A stretch of DNA of 64,000 bases from JAHRAW01 sp965262585 (GCA_965262585.1 OZ253546.1:2170001-2234000); one strand, 5' to 3'; counted from the first letter of the stretch, positions 16,311 through 25,715 are shown. Made by a program: numbers and translations. Notes: generated from the sequence alone by a model not told the origin.

Positions 16311-17348
16311 ATGATTACCCTCTCGATCGATGCCATAGGCGGCGACCGTGGGCTCGAAGCGACTATCCCGGCGGCGCTTGAGATTATCGCACGCCATCCC
16401 GACGTCAGTTTGATTTTAGTCGGCGACCCGCAGCGCATTACCCGGCATCTGACCCAGGCCAGCCCGCGTACCGATGTGCGCACCAGCCCGCGATTGCAAA
16501 TCGAGGCCGCCAGCGAGTTGGTGGAGATGGATGAATCGCCGGCGGTGGCGCTTCGCAAGAAGAAGGATTCATCAATGCGAGTGGCGATCGATCTGGTGCA
16601 TAGTGGCCGCGCCGATGCCTGCATTAGTTCCGGCAATACCGGCGCGTTGCTGGCGACCGCACGTTTTGTCCTGAAAACCATTCGCGGCATCGACCGCCCG
16701 GCGATTTGCGCCGGTCTGCCGCGCATCGGCGGGCGAACCACTTATGTACTCGACCTCGGCGCCAATCTCGACAGCCCGCCGGATATTTTGTTTCAGTTTG
16801 GGCTGATGGGCGCGACCCTGATCAACTGTCTCGAAGGCAAGACCAACCCGTCGGTCGGCCTGCTCAATATCGGCGTTGAAGATGTCAAAGGCAACGACAC
16901 CATCAAAGCCACCGCGGAAATTTTCAAGCGCAGTGCCTTGAACTATGTCGGCTACATCGAGGCCGATCAGATTTACGCCGGCGACACCGATTTGGTGGTG
17001 TGCGACGGCTTTGTCGGCAATGTTGCGCTCAAGGCGACCGAAGGCGTGGCGCAGATGATCATGGCGGCGATCAAGGAAGAGTTCAGCCGCACGCCGGTGA
17101 CCCGCTGTTCCGGGTTGTTAGCCAAGCCAGTGCTCGATTCGATCAAGCAGCGGCTTGACCACCGCAGATTTAACGGCGCCAGTTTGCTCGGCTTGCGCGG
17201 CACCGTAATCAAGTCGCACGGCAGCGCCGATGCGTTTGGATTCCGCTGCGCGCTCGAAGTTGGCATCGCCGAAGTCAAACAAGGATTGGTGCGGCAGATC
17301 GAGAGTTCGCTGACACAACTGCCGGATTCATCTGCGCTCGCGCTGTGA
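16311..17348 (+). CDS. plsX: phosphate acyltransferase PlsX
   Basis: PlsX converts acyl-ACP to acyl-phosphate for phospholipid synthesis at the inner face of the membrane. The start MITLSIDAIGGDRG corresponds to the conserved N-terminus (usually DAMGGD). CISSGNTGALLA, LDLGAN and GFVGNVALKATEG are family motifs. The length of 345 aa is normal. Its TGA overlaps the fabH GTG start (GTGA), showing coupling. Confidence 0.95.
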   Translation: MITLSIDAIGGDRGLEATIPAALEIIARHPDVSLILVGDPQRITRHLTQASPRTDVRTSPRLQIEAASELVEMDESPAVALRKKKDSSMRVAIDLVHSGRADACISSGNTGALLATARFVLKTIRGIDRPAICAGLPRIGGRTTYVLDLGANLDSPPDILFQFGLMGATLINCLEGKTNPSVGLLNIGVEDVKGNDTIKATAEIFKRSALNYVGYIEADQIYAGDTDLVVCDGFVGNVALKATEGVAQMIMAAIKEEFSRTPVTRCSGLLAKPVLDSIKQRLDHRRFNGASLLGLRGTVIKSHGSADAFGFRCALEVGIAEVKQGLVRQIESSLTQLPDSSALAL

Positions 17349-18313
17349 AGTTTTCGCGGATCATAGGCACGGGCGGATACCTGCCCGAGAAAATCCTCAC
17401 CAACAAGGATCTCGAAGCCATGATCGACACCAGCGAGGAATGGATTAAATCGCGCACCGGCATCAGCGAACGCAGGATTGCCGCGGATGATGAATTTACC
17501 GTCGACCTTGCCGAACAAGCGGCGCGCAAGGCCATCGAAGCGGCCGCCGTTGGCACCGACGAGATCGACCTGATCGTGGTCGCCACCACCACCGCCGACC
17601 AGGTTTTCCCCAGCACCGCCTGCTTGCTGCAGCATCGCCTCGGCACCTCCGGGCATCCGGCGTTCGACATACAAGCAGTGTGCGCCGGTTTTCTATACGC
17701 GCTGGACATCGCCGACAAATTCATTCGCAGCGGCGCATCCCATTGCGCGCTGGTGGTCGGCGCCGAAACATTTTCACGAATTATCGACTGGACTGACCGG
17801 CGCACCTGCGTGCTGTTCGGCGACGGTGCCGGCGCGGTGGTTCTCAAATCCGGCGAGCAGCCCGGCGTGTTGTCCACGCACTTGCACAGCGACGGACGCT
17901 ACAAAGATTTACTGTGCGTGCCGGTCGGGGTATCGCGCAATTTCAGCAAAGTGTGCGCCGGAACCGCATACACCACCATGGAAGGCGGCGAGGTGTTTCG
18001 CTGGGCGGTAACCGCGATGAGCGACATCATCGCCGAGACCCTTGCCGCCAATGACCTAAGCATCGAAGACATCGACTGGCTGATTCCCCATCAAGCCAAT
18101 CTCCGCATCATCAACGCGGTGGGTATGCGCACCAAAATACCCAAAGAAAAAGTGGTGGTGACCGTCGAGCGGCACGGCAACACCTCGGCGGCGTCGGTGC
18201 CGCTGGCCCTCGATCAGGCGGTGCGCGATGGCCGCGTAAAAGCCGGGCAGCGTATCCTCTTGGAAGGATTCGGCGGCGGCTTTGTATGGGGCTCGGCGTT
18301 GATAAAAATGTAA
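17345..18313 (+). CDS. fabH: beta-ketoacyl-ACP synthase III
   Basis: FabH starts fatty-acid elongation by condensing acetyl-CoA with malonyl-ACP. The catalytic triad is visible: Cys113 in QAVCAGFLYAL, His249 in IPHQANLRII, and Asn279 in RHGNTSAAS. The 322-aa length is typical. Translation starts at GTG overlapping plsX. It is followed by fabG rather than fabD, unlike the common fabH-fabD-fabG-acpP order. Confidence 0.96.
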   Translation: MKFSRIIGTGGYLPEKILTNKDLEAMIDTSEEWIKSRTGISERRIAADDEFTVDLAEQAARKAIEAAAVGTDEIDLIVVATTTADQVFPSTACLLQHRLGTSGHPAFDIQAVCAGFLYALDIADKFIRSGASHCALVVGAETFSRIIDWTDRRTCVLFGDGAGAVVLKSGEQPGVLSTHLHSDGRYKDLLCVPVGVSRNFSKVCAGTAYTTMEGGEVFRWAVTAMSDIIAETLAANDLSIEDIDWLIPHQANLRIINAVGMRTKIPKEKVVVTVERHGNTSAASVPLALDQAVRDGRVKAGQRILLEGFGGGFVWGSALIKM

Positions 18314-18371
18314 CACCGCAGGCGAACTTTGCATAACCCGACCTTTTCATAACCCAAGCATCCCTCAAAAC

Positions 18372-19118
18372 ATGAACCAACTCACGGCAGGACGAATATG
18401 TCTGGTAACCGGTGCCAGCCGTGGCATCGGCAAAGCCATTGCGCTGGCGCTCGGCAAAAATGGCGCCACGGTGGTGGGAACCGCCACCACCGAAGTCGGC
18501 GCCGAGCGCATCAGTGAATACCTCCGCGCCGCCGAAATCCACGGCGCCGGGCGGGTGCTGGATGTGACCGACGCCGGCACCGGTCAATTTCTCGGCGAGG
18601 TCGGCGAATCTTTCGGCGCGCCGGCGGTGCTGGTCAACAACGCCGGTATCACCAGAGACAACCTGCTGCTGCGCATGAAGGAAGAGGAGTGGGATGAGAT
18701 CATCGACACCAACCTGAAATCCGCATACCGCCTGTGCAAGGCGAGCCTGCGCGGCATGACCAAAGCCCGCTATGGCCGGATCATCAATGTCGCCTCGGTG
18801 GTGGCGGCCACTGGCAACGCCGGGCAAAGCAACTACGCCGCCGCCAAAGCAGGCATGATCGGATTCTCCAAATCCCTGGCCCGGGAAGTCGCCACCCGCA
18901 ACATCACGGTCAACGTCGTTGCGCCGGGTTTTATCGACACCGACATGACCGCCGCCCTCACCGACGAACAGCGCGCCGCCCTGCGCACACAGATCCCCCT
19001 CGACCGGCTAGGCACCCCGGAAGATGTCGCCGCCGCCGTAGTTTTTCTGGCATCCGCCATGGCCGACTACATCACCGGCGCCACCATTCATGTAAACGGC
19101 GGCATGTTTATGCCTTGA
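18372..19118 (+). CDS. fabG: 3-oxoacyl-ACP reductase FabG
   Basis: This is a short-chain dehydrogenase (248 aa) that reduces 3-oxoacyl-ACP with NADPH in fatty-acid elongation. The cofactor motif TGASRGIGKAIA is near residues 14-25, NNAG near 89, the catalytic Ser is in the INVASVV region, and the catalytic YAAAK lies near 155. The C-terminal GATIHVNGGMFM is typical of FabG. It is 58 bases after fabH; neither fabD nor acpP follows. Confidence 0.93.
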   Translation: MNQLTAGRICLVTGASRGIGKAIALALGKNGATVVGTATTEVGAERISEYLRAAEIHGAGRVLDVTDAGTGQFLGEVGESFGAPAVLVNNAGITRDNLLLRMKEEEWDEIIDTNLKSAYRLCKASLRGMTKARYGRIINVASVVAATGNAGQSNYAAAKAGMIGFSKSLAREVATRNITVNVVAPGFIDTDMTAALTDEQRAALRTQIPLDRLGTPEDVAAAVVFLASAMADYITGATIHVNGGMFMP

Positions 19119-19163
19119 TTGATGGCACTTTATTCATCAGCGCCGCCCATTCCGGGATGAATT

Positions 19164-19180
19164 AGATCAGCATCTGATCT
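19164..19180. promoter_or_regulatory. palindrome downstream of fabG
   Basis: AGATCAG and CTGATCT form a perfect 7-bp inverted repeat with a CAT loop, followed closely by TATAAT (19183-19188). It could be an operator over a promoter or a weak terminator. Confidence 0.35.
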
Positions 19181-19244
19181 ACTATAATTAATACCGCCCC
19201 CACCAAGGATTGGCCGGAAAAACCCCCAAACAAATGAATGAATC

Positions 19245-19271
19245 TTGTTAACGAATTGGTGAACCTATAAT
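19245..19271 (+). promoter_or_regulatory. candidate promoter of the periplasmic ligase gene
   Basis: TTGTTA (19245-19250) and TATAAT (19266-19271) are separated by 15 bases, a slightly short spacing, ending 17 bases before the ligase ATG. The -10 is perfect; the -35 is moderate. Confidence 0.45.
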
Positions 19272-19288
19272 CGCCCGGAAGTCCACAT

Positions 19289-20122
19289 ATGAAATCCATC
19301 CTCCGCCGTTTCTCGATCCTACTAACCGCATGCCTGTTGCACGCCGCGCACGCGCAAACACCCGATGTGTTTTTACTCAACACCTACGACGGCACGCAGA
19401 ATGTGGTCGGCTGGGTAATGAGCGAAAAACTGGACGGCGTGCGGGGGGTATGGGACGGCGAACAACTGATCAGCCGTGGCGGCAATGTGCTGCACGCACC
19501 GGCGTGGTTCATCCGGGATTTTCCGCCGTTTGCGTTGGACGGCGAGTTATGGACTCGGCGCGGGGATTTCGAAAACATCGTTTCGATTGTGCGCAGAACC
19601 CATCCCGATGAACGCTGGAAACAGGTGGGGTATCATGTTTTCGAAGTGCCGAGGCAGCCCGGCGGGCTGTTGGAGCGGTTGGCGGTTTTGGAGGATTATT
19701 TACGCGAACATCCGCTCGCGCATTTGCGAATCGTCCCGCAAACCCGGATCACCGACCCATCCGAACTCACCGACTTGCTCGCCGAAATGACCACAAGCGG
19801 CGGCGAAGGCGTAGTGGTGCGCGACCCCACTTTGCCCTACCGCACCGGCCGGTTATCCTCGGCGTTGAAAGTGAAAAGTTACCTTGACACCGAATGCGTG
19901 GTGCAAAAAATACTCCCCGGCAAAGGCAAATACACCGGCAAAATGGGCGCGCTCCAATGCCGGATGGCGGATGGGCGGCTGGTCAAAGTCGGTTCCGGAT
20001 TCACCGACAAAACCCGCGCCCAACCACCCGCCGTGGGCAGCGTGATCACCTTTAAGTATTATGGCCTGACACAAAAAGGCAATCCTCGGTTTCCCGTGTA
20101 TTTGAGGCGTAGATCGGGATGA
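19289..20122 (+). CDS. secreted ATP-dependent DNA ligase (LigE type)
   Basis: This is a minimal ATP-dependent DNA ligase of 277 aa with a Sec signal peptide (FSILLTACLLHAAHAQT), so it should act in the periplasm. The nucleotidyl-transfer motif EKLDG gives catalytic Lys47, and FALDGELW, GEGVVVRDP and LKVKSY are ligase motifs III, IV and V. There is only the adenylation and OB-fold core, as in LigE of Neisseria and Haemophilus, whose role is linked to extracellular DNA, biofilm or uptake. The cell also has NAD-dependent LigA in this window. Confidence 0.88.
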   Translation: MKSILRRFSILLTACLLHAAHAQTPDVFLLNTYDGTQNVVGWVMSEKLDGVRGVWDGEQLISRGGNVLHAPAWFIRDFPPFALDGELWTRRGDFENIVSIVRRTHPDERWKQVGYHVFEVPRQPGGLLERLAVLEDYLREHPLAHLRIVPQTRITDPSELTDLLAEMTTSGGEGVVVRDPTLPYRTGRLSSALKVKSYLDTECVVQKILPGKGKYTGKMGALQCRMADGRLVKVGSGFTDKTRAQPPAVGSVITFKYYGLTQKGNPRFPVYLRRRSG

Positions 20123-20282
20123 AGGAGCGGCTTGTATGACGCGGGTAAAGTACTCATCTGAGAGGGTTTTCAGGTTGGTTTGCGCGGCAAGTATCGGCGC
20201 AGGCGGCGAGGAGCAAGCGGGAGTGTCGTTTCCGTCATCGGTGAAGTTGCACTTATGAGTTGAATTCAAGGCATACATAGGC

Positions 20283-20311
20283 TTGAATGGATGCGGTCGA
20301 AGCCTTACAAT
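20283..20311 (+). promoter_or_regulatory. promoter of the tRNA-Ala/tRNA-Glu unit
   Basis: TTGAAT (20283-20288), a 17-base spacer and TACAAT (20306-20311) are followed by a GC-rich discriminator (CGCGCCCG) just before the tRNA. Such GC-rich discriminators are typical of stringently controlled stable-RNA promoters. Confidence 0.7.
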
Positions 20312-20322
20312 CGCGCCCGGTC

Positions 20323-20398
20323 GGGGCCATAGCTCAGCTGGGAGAGCGCAACACTGGCAGTGTTGAGGTCGGCGGTTCGATCCCGCCTGGCTCCACCA
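20323..20398 (+). tRNA. tRNA-Ala (anticodon GGC)
   Basis: A cloverleaf is readable: acceptor GGGGCCA pairs with TGGCTCC (one G-U), the T-arm contains GGTTCGATCC, and the anticodon loop in CACTGGCAGTG gives GGC. CCA is encoded. It is followed by tRNA-Glu 65 bases later. Confidence 0.95.
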
Positions 20399-20435
20399 GT
20401 TTGCTCCACCAGCTTCAAGCTCCACCAGTTTCACG
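20391..20435. repeat. tandem copies of the tRNA-Ala 3' end
   Basis: CTCCACCAGTTT from the tRNA-Ala 3' terminus and trailer is repeated as CTCCACCAGCTTCAAG (20404-20419) and CTCCACCAGTTTCACG (20420-20435). The copies contain the encoded CCA end. Confidence 0.65.
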
Positions 20436-20463
20436 CACCAGCAAGCAAACCCGTCAACCCGCA

Positions 20464-20540
20464 GTCCCCATCGTCTAGTCGGCCTAGGACACTGCCCTTT
20501 CACGGCGGCAACAGGGGTTCGAATCCCCTTGGGGACGCCA
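20464..20540 (+). tRNA. tRNA-Glu (anticodon TTC)
   Basis: Acceptor GTCCCCA pairs with TGGGGAC, the T-arm contains GGGTTCGAATCCC, and the anticodon loop CTTTCAC gives TTC. CCA is encoded. It probably shares a transcript with the upstream tRNA-Ala. Confidence 0.95.
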
Positions 20541-20580
20541 GGTTTGTTTTGTGTCGGAGTTTTCCGGCACCCGTCGGCGG

Positions 20581-21147
20581 CTATGAGCCGGGCGGGGCGG
20601 TGGCGGCAAATGCTTCCACTTGGTTGGCGGCGGCGAGCAGGGTGCGGAGGTTGTCCAATCCGTCAAGGTTGATGCGCTTGCGAAACAGCGCCCAGCCGAG
20701 GAAGCAGGCGCAACGCAATGTTCCATCGTGGGTGATGTCCAGATTTCGGGCAGAAGCGAAGCGTTGGTCGAGTGCCTTGAGGCCGCTTTCGATGCGGTTT
20801 TTCTGGCGGCCCAGATACTGGATCTGCTCGGGGCCGAAGCCTTCGTTTTCCAGTACGAACATATTGATGGCGCTGTCCAGCAGCGTGTTGGTCATGGCGA
20901 AGATTTCATAATCTTCAAGGTCGGCGAGAAAACGCCCGGTGGATTTTTCCCGAATATGTTTCAGAATCGAACTGGAGTCGGTCAGCGTGAGGTCGCCGTC
21001 GGTGAGGAACGGCACTTTGGCGGTGGGCGATTTTTCTAGGCTCATCGCATAATCGGTCTCCACAAAATCAAAGTCGAGACCCTCTTGTGCCAACGCCACG
21101 CGGCAATGGCGGACGAAGGGCGAGGTATAACTGCCGTAAAGTTTCAT
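20581..21147 (-). CDS. glutathione S-transferase family protein
   Basis: This 188-aa protein has an N-terminal thioredoxin-like GST domain (MKLYGSYTSPFVRHCRVAL; SPTAKVPFLTDGDLTLTDSSSIL with the cis-Pro VPFL and the DSSSI glutathione contact). A helical C-terminal domain follows. GSTs conjugate or reduce substrates with glutathione; the substrate is unknown. The start at 21147 follows an AGGA site and gives the family N-terminus, so 24 further upstream codons were discarded. It is divergent from the M16 protease gene. Confidence 0.85.
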   Translation of the reverse strand: MKLYGSYTSPFVRHCRVALAQEGLDFDFVETDYAMSLEKSPTAKVPFLTDGDLTLTDSSSILKHIREKSTGRFLADLEDYEIFAMTNTLLDSAINMFVLENEGFGPEQIQYLGRQKNRIESGLKALDQRFASARNLDITHDGTLRCACFLGWALFRKRINLDGLDNLRTLLAAANQVEAFAATAPPGS

Positions 21148-21314
21148 GAATAATTCCTGTTGTATGGTCGGTGTGGGAAATAACCGCAAAAGTGTAGCAG
21201 AAATAGCAGTTGCAGACACCGCAACCCCGAACCGGTCGCGTATTTATTGGTCTCAACTCGTATTCGCGCACAAATCCGCCGATAAACCCACCGCATAAGT
21301 TCACCGTGACGCCG

Positions 21315-24212
21315 ATGATGAAAAAACTGCTTACCCTGTTGATGTTGATGCTGCCACCGGCTACCGTCTCCGGTGCGCCGGAGATCATCCAAAGCCCCCT
21401 CGACCCCAGGGCATACCGCGCTCTGGAACTGGATAATGGGTTAAAGGTGCTGCTGGTATCCGACCCAGCCACCGACCGTTCCGCCGCTTCGCTGGATGTA
21501 CACATCGGCAGCGGCAGCGACCCGGACGAGTGGCAGGGACTCGCCCACTTTCTCGAACACATGTTGTTCCTCGGCACCCAAAAATATCCCGAGGCGGGGG
21601 AATACAAAAAATTCATCGACGACCACGGCGGCAACAACAACGCCTACACCTCGTTTTCCCACACCAACTATTATTTCGACATCAGCGCCGATCATCTGCG
21701 CCCGGCACTGGATCGATTTTCGCGATTTTTCATCGACCCAACCTTCGATGCGACCTTCGTCAACCGCGAGCGCGCCGTGGTGCATTCCGAATATCAGGCG
21801 CGGCGCAAAGATGAAGGTCGCCGGTCGTGGTCGGCGCGGCGGCGGTTGATTGATCCCCGACATCCGGCATCGCGTTTTGTGGTGGGCTCTGAACACACCC
21901 TGCGCGACCGCGATGGCATAAGCGTCCGGCAAAAACTCATCGAATTTTATCGCCGCCACTACTCCGCCGACCTCATGACATTGACGGTGGTGGGTAAAGA
22001 ATCCCTCGACCGACTCGATGAATGGGTTGCGGAATTATTTGTCGAGGTTCCCGACCGAGATGCCGATGCCGAATTGTTTACGCAACCGTATCTCAACCCG
22101 CAACTACACGGGTCGCGGCTTAATGTCGCGCCGCAAAAGGATGAATTACGCGCCAGTTTCATGTTCCCCATTGCCGGTATCGAATCTTTTTATCGCAGCA
22201 AACCCCTCGGCTACATCGCCAATTTGGTGGGCCATGAAGGCGAAGGCTCGCTGCTGGCATTGCTCGAATCCCTGGGCTGGGCCGAAGGGTTGAGTGCCGG
22301 CGCCGGTTATACGGACAAGGCGCAAGGCGTGTTCGAGGTATCCGTTCGGTTGACCGAATCGGGCCTTGAACACCTCGATGAAATCGGCTCGCTGCTGTTT
22401 CAATACATCGAATTAATCAGAACAGAAGGGGTTGAATCCTGGCGTTACGATGAACAGCGAAAACTCGCCGCCATCGCTTTTCGTTTCGCCGAAAAGCCCG
22501 GCGCCGGTGCCACCGCTCGGCGGCTGGCGGCCGGGCTGCACCGTTATCCACTCGCGGATGTGCTGCGCGGGCCGTATATGATGGAAGACTACCGGCCCGA
22601 ATTGATCACCGACCTGCTGGCCCGCCTGATGCCGGACAATGTATTTTTGCAGGTGCTTGCAAAGGGCGTCGAAACCAGCGACAAAACGCCGTTCTACGAA
22701 GTTGATTATGGCATCGCACCGATTCCTCCGGCGACTATTGCGCGGTGGAGTAGGGCGGGAAGCAAGGACGGTCAAGACCAACGCCTGACATTGCCCGCCG
22801 CCAACCGGTTTATTCCCGAACGCCTGCATGCCCGCGCTTTAGCATCAAACGAGGCGTCGCCGGATGCGGCGGTTCCCGAACGGCTGGATGAGCATCCGGG
22901 AATGGTTGTTTGGTATCGCGGTGATCCGCAATTTGGCACGCCACGAGCGGCGTTTTATTTCAGCATCAAGTCGCCCCTTGCCGGCGGCAGCGCGCGCAGT
23001 CTGGTGCTGGACGAGTTGTTTGTCAGGATGGTGAACCGGCAACTTGACACCGCCACCTATGCGGCGCGCCTCGCGGGTCTTGGCTATGAATTGTATCGGC
23101 ACAGCCGTGGGATTTCGGTGCGCATCAGCGGCTATGAAGACAAGCAACCGGCGATGCTGGAAACGTTGCTGGAGGCACTGCTCGAAACCAAATTCGATGC
23201 CGCGCAATTAACGCTGGTTAAGGATGAGTTGCGGCGGGAATGGAAAAATGTTTCTTTGGAAACGCCGTCCAATCAAGTGGTGCATGAATTGTACCGATTG
23301 CTCCTGCATCCCTACTGGAGCGAAGCGGAGCGTCTCGCAGTGCTGGATGAAATGGGCGTGGATGATCTGAAAGATCACGCCGCCGAATTGTTTGAGAAAA
23401 TTCACATCACGGCGTTGTCCCACGGAGATGTTACGCGGGCGCGGGCTGTATCTATGAGCGAGATGCTGCGCACGGCTTTTGCCAACTCGGAGTTTATCGA
23501 CGAAGTGGAGCGGAACCGGGTCAGAATGCTCGACGACCACGGCGCGTATCTTCGCAGTCTGGATGTAGACCACGACGATTCGGCGCTGGCGATTTATTTT
23601 CAGGGCGGTGGTAAAAGCACTTTGGAAAGGGCGAAAATGCTGCTGCTGGCGCGGTTGGCGGAGTCGCCGTTTTTTTTCAACTTGCGAACTACCCACCGGG
23701 TTGGCTATCTGGTGCATGCCACGCCGCTGAATATTCTCGAAGTGCCGGGGCTGCTGTTTTCGGTGCAGAGCCCAACCCATAACCCGGCGCAGATCAAGCA
23801 ACTCATCGACGAGTTTCTGGAATCGTTCGGGGAAATGCTGGAACAGATGGATGCCGGGGAGTTTGCGCGGGTGAAACAAGGTTTGACCGACCGCATTCTG
23901 GTTCTCGATAAAAAACTAGTTGACCGCACCAACCGCTATTGGCGGGAAATCGACCGCCGTGAATTAACCTTTGACACGCGCCGCCACATCGCCGAAGAGA
24001 TTGCCGGCCTAAATCAAAATGATATTCTCCGGTATTTCCGGCAGGTGACTAAAACCCAGTTGCGCAAGTTGATGGTGCAGTCACCGGGGCGGCGTCCGCA
24101 AGCCGCCGGCGGAGCGATTGACGATTCGCATGACGATTCGCAATACACTCCGGTTGGCGACGCCGTACAATTCCGCAAAAGTGCGCATTCATTTTTCCCG
24201 GCCTATCGATGA
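21315..24212 (+). CDS. periplasmic M16 (pitrilysin/insulinase) metalloprotease
   Basis: This is a large zinc protease (965 aa) similar to protease III (PtrA). A signal peptide (KKLLTLLMLMLPPATVSG) directs it to the periplasm. The inverted zinc motif HFLEH is at residues 78-82, with the third ligand Glu in NRERAVVHSEYQARR about 75 residues later. Four M16 domains fit the length, with the GGKSTLERAKMLLLARL and RTTHRVGYLV segments in the C-terminal half. It degrades small peptides in known relatives. ATG 21315 is chosen because it directly precedes the signal peptide. Its stop overlaps pncC by four bases. Confidence 0.9.
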   Translation: MMKKLLTLLMLMLPPATVSGAPEIIQSPLDPRAYRALELDNGLKVLLVSDPATDRSAASLDVHIGSGSDPDEWQGLAHFLEHMLFLGTQKYPEAGEYKKFIDDHGGNNNAYTSFSHTNYYFDISADHLRPALDRFSRFFIDPTFDATFVNRERAVVHSEYQARRKDEGRRSWSARRRLIDPRHPASRFVVGSEHTLRDRDGISVRQKLIEFYRRHYSADLMTLTVVGKESLDRLDEWVAELFVEVPDRDADAELFTQPYLNPQLHGSRLNVAPQKDELRASFMFPIAGIESFYRSKPLGYIANLVGHEGEGSLLALLESLGWAEGLSAGAGYTDKAQGVFEVSVRLTESGLEHLDEIGSLLFQYIELIRTEGVESWRYDEQRKLAAIAFRFAEKPGAGATARRLAAGLHRYPLADVLRGPYMMEDYRPELITDLLARLMPDNVFLQVLAKGVETSDKTPFYEVDYGIAPIPPATIARWSRAGSKDGQDQRLTLPAANRFIPERLHARALASNEASPDAAVPERLDEHPGMVVWYRGDPQFGTPRAAFYFSIKSPLAGGSARSLVLDELFVRMVNRQLDTATYAARLAGLGYELYRHSRGISVRISGYEDKQPAMLETLLEALLETKFDAAQLTLVKDELRREWKNVSLETPSNQVVHELYRLLLHPYWSEAERLAVLDEMGVDDLKDHAAELFEKIHITALSHGDVTRARAVSMSEMLRTAFANSEFIDEVERNRVRMLDDHGAYLRSLDVDHDDSALAIYFQGGGKSTLERAKMLLLARLAESPFFFNLRTTHRVGYLVHATPLNILEVPGLLFSVQSPTHNPAQIKQLIDEFLESFGEMLEQMDAGEFARVKQGLTDRILVLDKKLVDRTNRYWREIDRRELTFDTRRHIAEEIAGLNQNDILRYFRQVTKTQLRKLMVQSPGRRPQAAGGAIDDSHDDSQYTPVGDAVQFRKSAHSFFPAYR

Positions 24213-24709
24213 ACAAAGACGACTCGTTGAACCATCTAGTTACGGATTTGGGCGTACAACTCAGCGAACTAAATCGCAACGTGGCCACGGTGGAGTCCTG
24301 CACCGGCGGCGGGGTTGCGCAAGCGATTACTTCCGTGGCCGGCAGTTCCCAGTGGTTCGATCGCGGCTATGTTACTTACAGCAACCACGCCAAATCGCAA
24401 ATGATTGGCGTGCCACCCGACCTCATCGAAAATTGCGGCGCGGTTAGCGTGGAAGTGGCGGCGGCAATGGCCGAAGGCGGCCTCCACTGCAGCGAAGCGA
24501 ATTACTGTGTCGCGGTAACCGGCGTCGCCGGGCCGGGGGGCGGCAGCGCGGCAAATCCGGTGGGCACGGTGTGTTTTGCGTGGGCCGGCGGTGGCAGGGA
24601 AACCCGATCCGAACGGGTGCGCTTCGACGGCGACCGCCACCAAGTCCGCGAACAAAGCATAGCCCGCGCCATCGGCGGGTTGCTGGAGTTGCTTCGTACC
24701 GCGACCTGA
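24209..24709 (+). CDS. pncC: nicotinamide-nucleotide amidohydrolase PncC (CinA C-terminal family)
   Basis: This is a 166-aa stand-alone CinA C-terminal domain protein. Relatives (PncC/YgaD) deamidate nicotinamide mononucleotide to nicotinate mononucleotide in NAD recycling. The motifs TVESCTGGGVAQAIT (about residues 28-42), SNHAKSQMIGV and AVTGVAGPGGGSAANPVGTV are strongly conserved in the family. It is translationally coupled to the upstream M16 protease. In many relatives it precedes recA; here accA follows. Confidence 0.92.
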   Translation: MNKDDSLNHLVTDLGVQLSELNRNVATVESCTGGGVAQAITSVAGSSQWFDRGYVTYSNHAKSQMIGVPPDLIENCGAVSVEVAAAMAEGGLHCSEANYCVAVTGVAGPGGGSAANPVGTVCFAWAGGGRETRSERVRFDGDRHQVREQSIARAIGGLLELLRTAT

Positions 24710-24731
24710 TTCGGCCCGATAATGGTTTACA

Positions 24732-25715
24732 ATGCAACGCCAACCACGGCGTTTGAGCGTGAACTATCTGGAATTTGAAAAGCCCATTGCTGAACTGGAA
24801 GAAAAAATAACCGAGTTGCAGCGGGTCAGCAAAAGCCGGGAATTAAATCTCGACGACGAGATTGAAAAACTGCGCACGCGCAACGGCGAACTGACGCGGG
24901 ATATTTTTGCCAAACTCGGCGCATGGCAAATCACCCAGATTGCGCGCCACCCGCTGCGCCCGTATACCCTCGATTACATCGCCCGCATGGTCACCGATTT
25001 CCACGAACTTCACGGCGACCGGATGTACGCCGATGACCCGGCGATAGTGGCCGGATTGGGGCGCATGGACGGCCGGCCGGTGGCGATCATCGGCCACCAG
25101 AAAGGCCGCGACACCCGCGAACGCACGCGGCGGAATTTCGGCATGCCCCGCCCCGAAGGCTACCGCAAAGCGCAGCGCGTTATGAAACTGGCGGAGCGTT
25201 TTCAACTGCCGGTGATCACGTTGATCGACACCCCCGGCGCCTATCCCGGAGTCGGCGCCGAAGAAAGAGGGCAGAGCGAAGCCATCGCCAGATCCCTGGA
25301 AGTCATGATCACGCTGAAGACGCCAATCATTACGGTGGTCATCGGCGAAGGCGGCTCCGGCGGCGCCCTCGCCATCGGCGTTTGCGACAAACTGCTGATG
25401 CTCCAATACTCCACCTACGCGGTGATTTCCCCGGAAGGGTGCGCCTCCATCTTGTGGAAAAGCGCCGACAAGGCCGCCGATGCCGCCGAGGCGATGGGCG
25501 TAACCGCGCCCGAATTATCCGCCGCCAAATTCGTCGACCAGATCATCGCCGAGCCGTTGGGCGGCGCGCATCGTGATTACGACTCCATCGCCGCCGATGT
25601 CCAATCGGCGCTGCGGGCGTCCATCGATGAGTTTTCCGAAATGGATGCGTCTGAGTTGCTGGCGAGACGCTATGAACGCCAGATGGATTTTGGTTTGTTT
25701 GAAGTCAAAGCGTGA
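24732..25715 (+). CDS. accA: acetyl-CoA carboxylase carboxyltransferase subunit alpha
   Basis: AccA with AccD transfers CO2 from carboxybiotin to acetyl-CoA to make malonyl-CoA. The sequence is close to E. coli AccA: YLEFEKPIAELEEKI, HPLRPYTLDYI, FIDTPGAYPGVG-like TLIDTPGAYPGVGAEERGQS, and GEGGSGGALAIGV forming the oxyanion hole. Start is uncertain: ATG 24732 adds residues not seen in relatives, while TTG 24753 gives MSVNYLEFEKP and looks better conserved. It begins the block accA-tilS-pyrG-kdsA-eno-ftsB. Confidence 0.95.
   Translation: MQRQPRRLSVNYLEFEKPIAELEEKITELQRVSKSRELNLDDEIEKLRTRNGELTRDIFAKLGAWQITQIARHPLRPYTLDYIARMVTDFHELHGDRMYADDPAIVAGLGRMDGRPVAIIGHQKGRDTRERTRRNFGMPRPEGYRKAQRVMKLAERFQLPVITLIDTPGAYPGVGAEERGQSEAIARSLEVMITLKTPIITVVIGEGGSGGALAIGVCDKLLMLQYSTYAVISPEGCASILWKSADKAADAAEAMGVTAPELSAAKFVDQIIAEPLGGAHRDYDSIAADVQSALRASIDEFSEMDASELLARRYERQMDFGLFEVKA

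Noticed and set aside
18056..18827. Antisense frames over fabH and fabG
   Set aside because: They have no start context and oppose genes with complete catalytic motifs.
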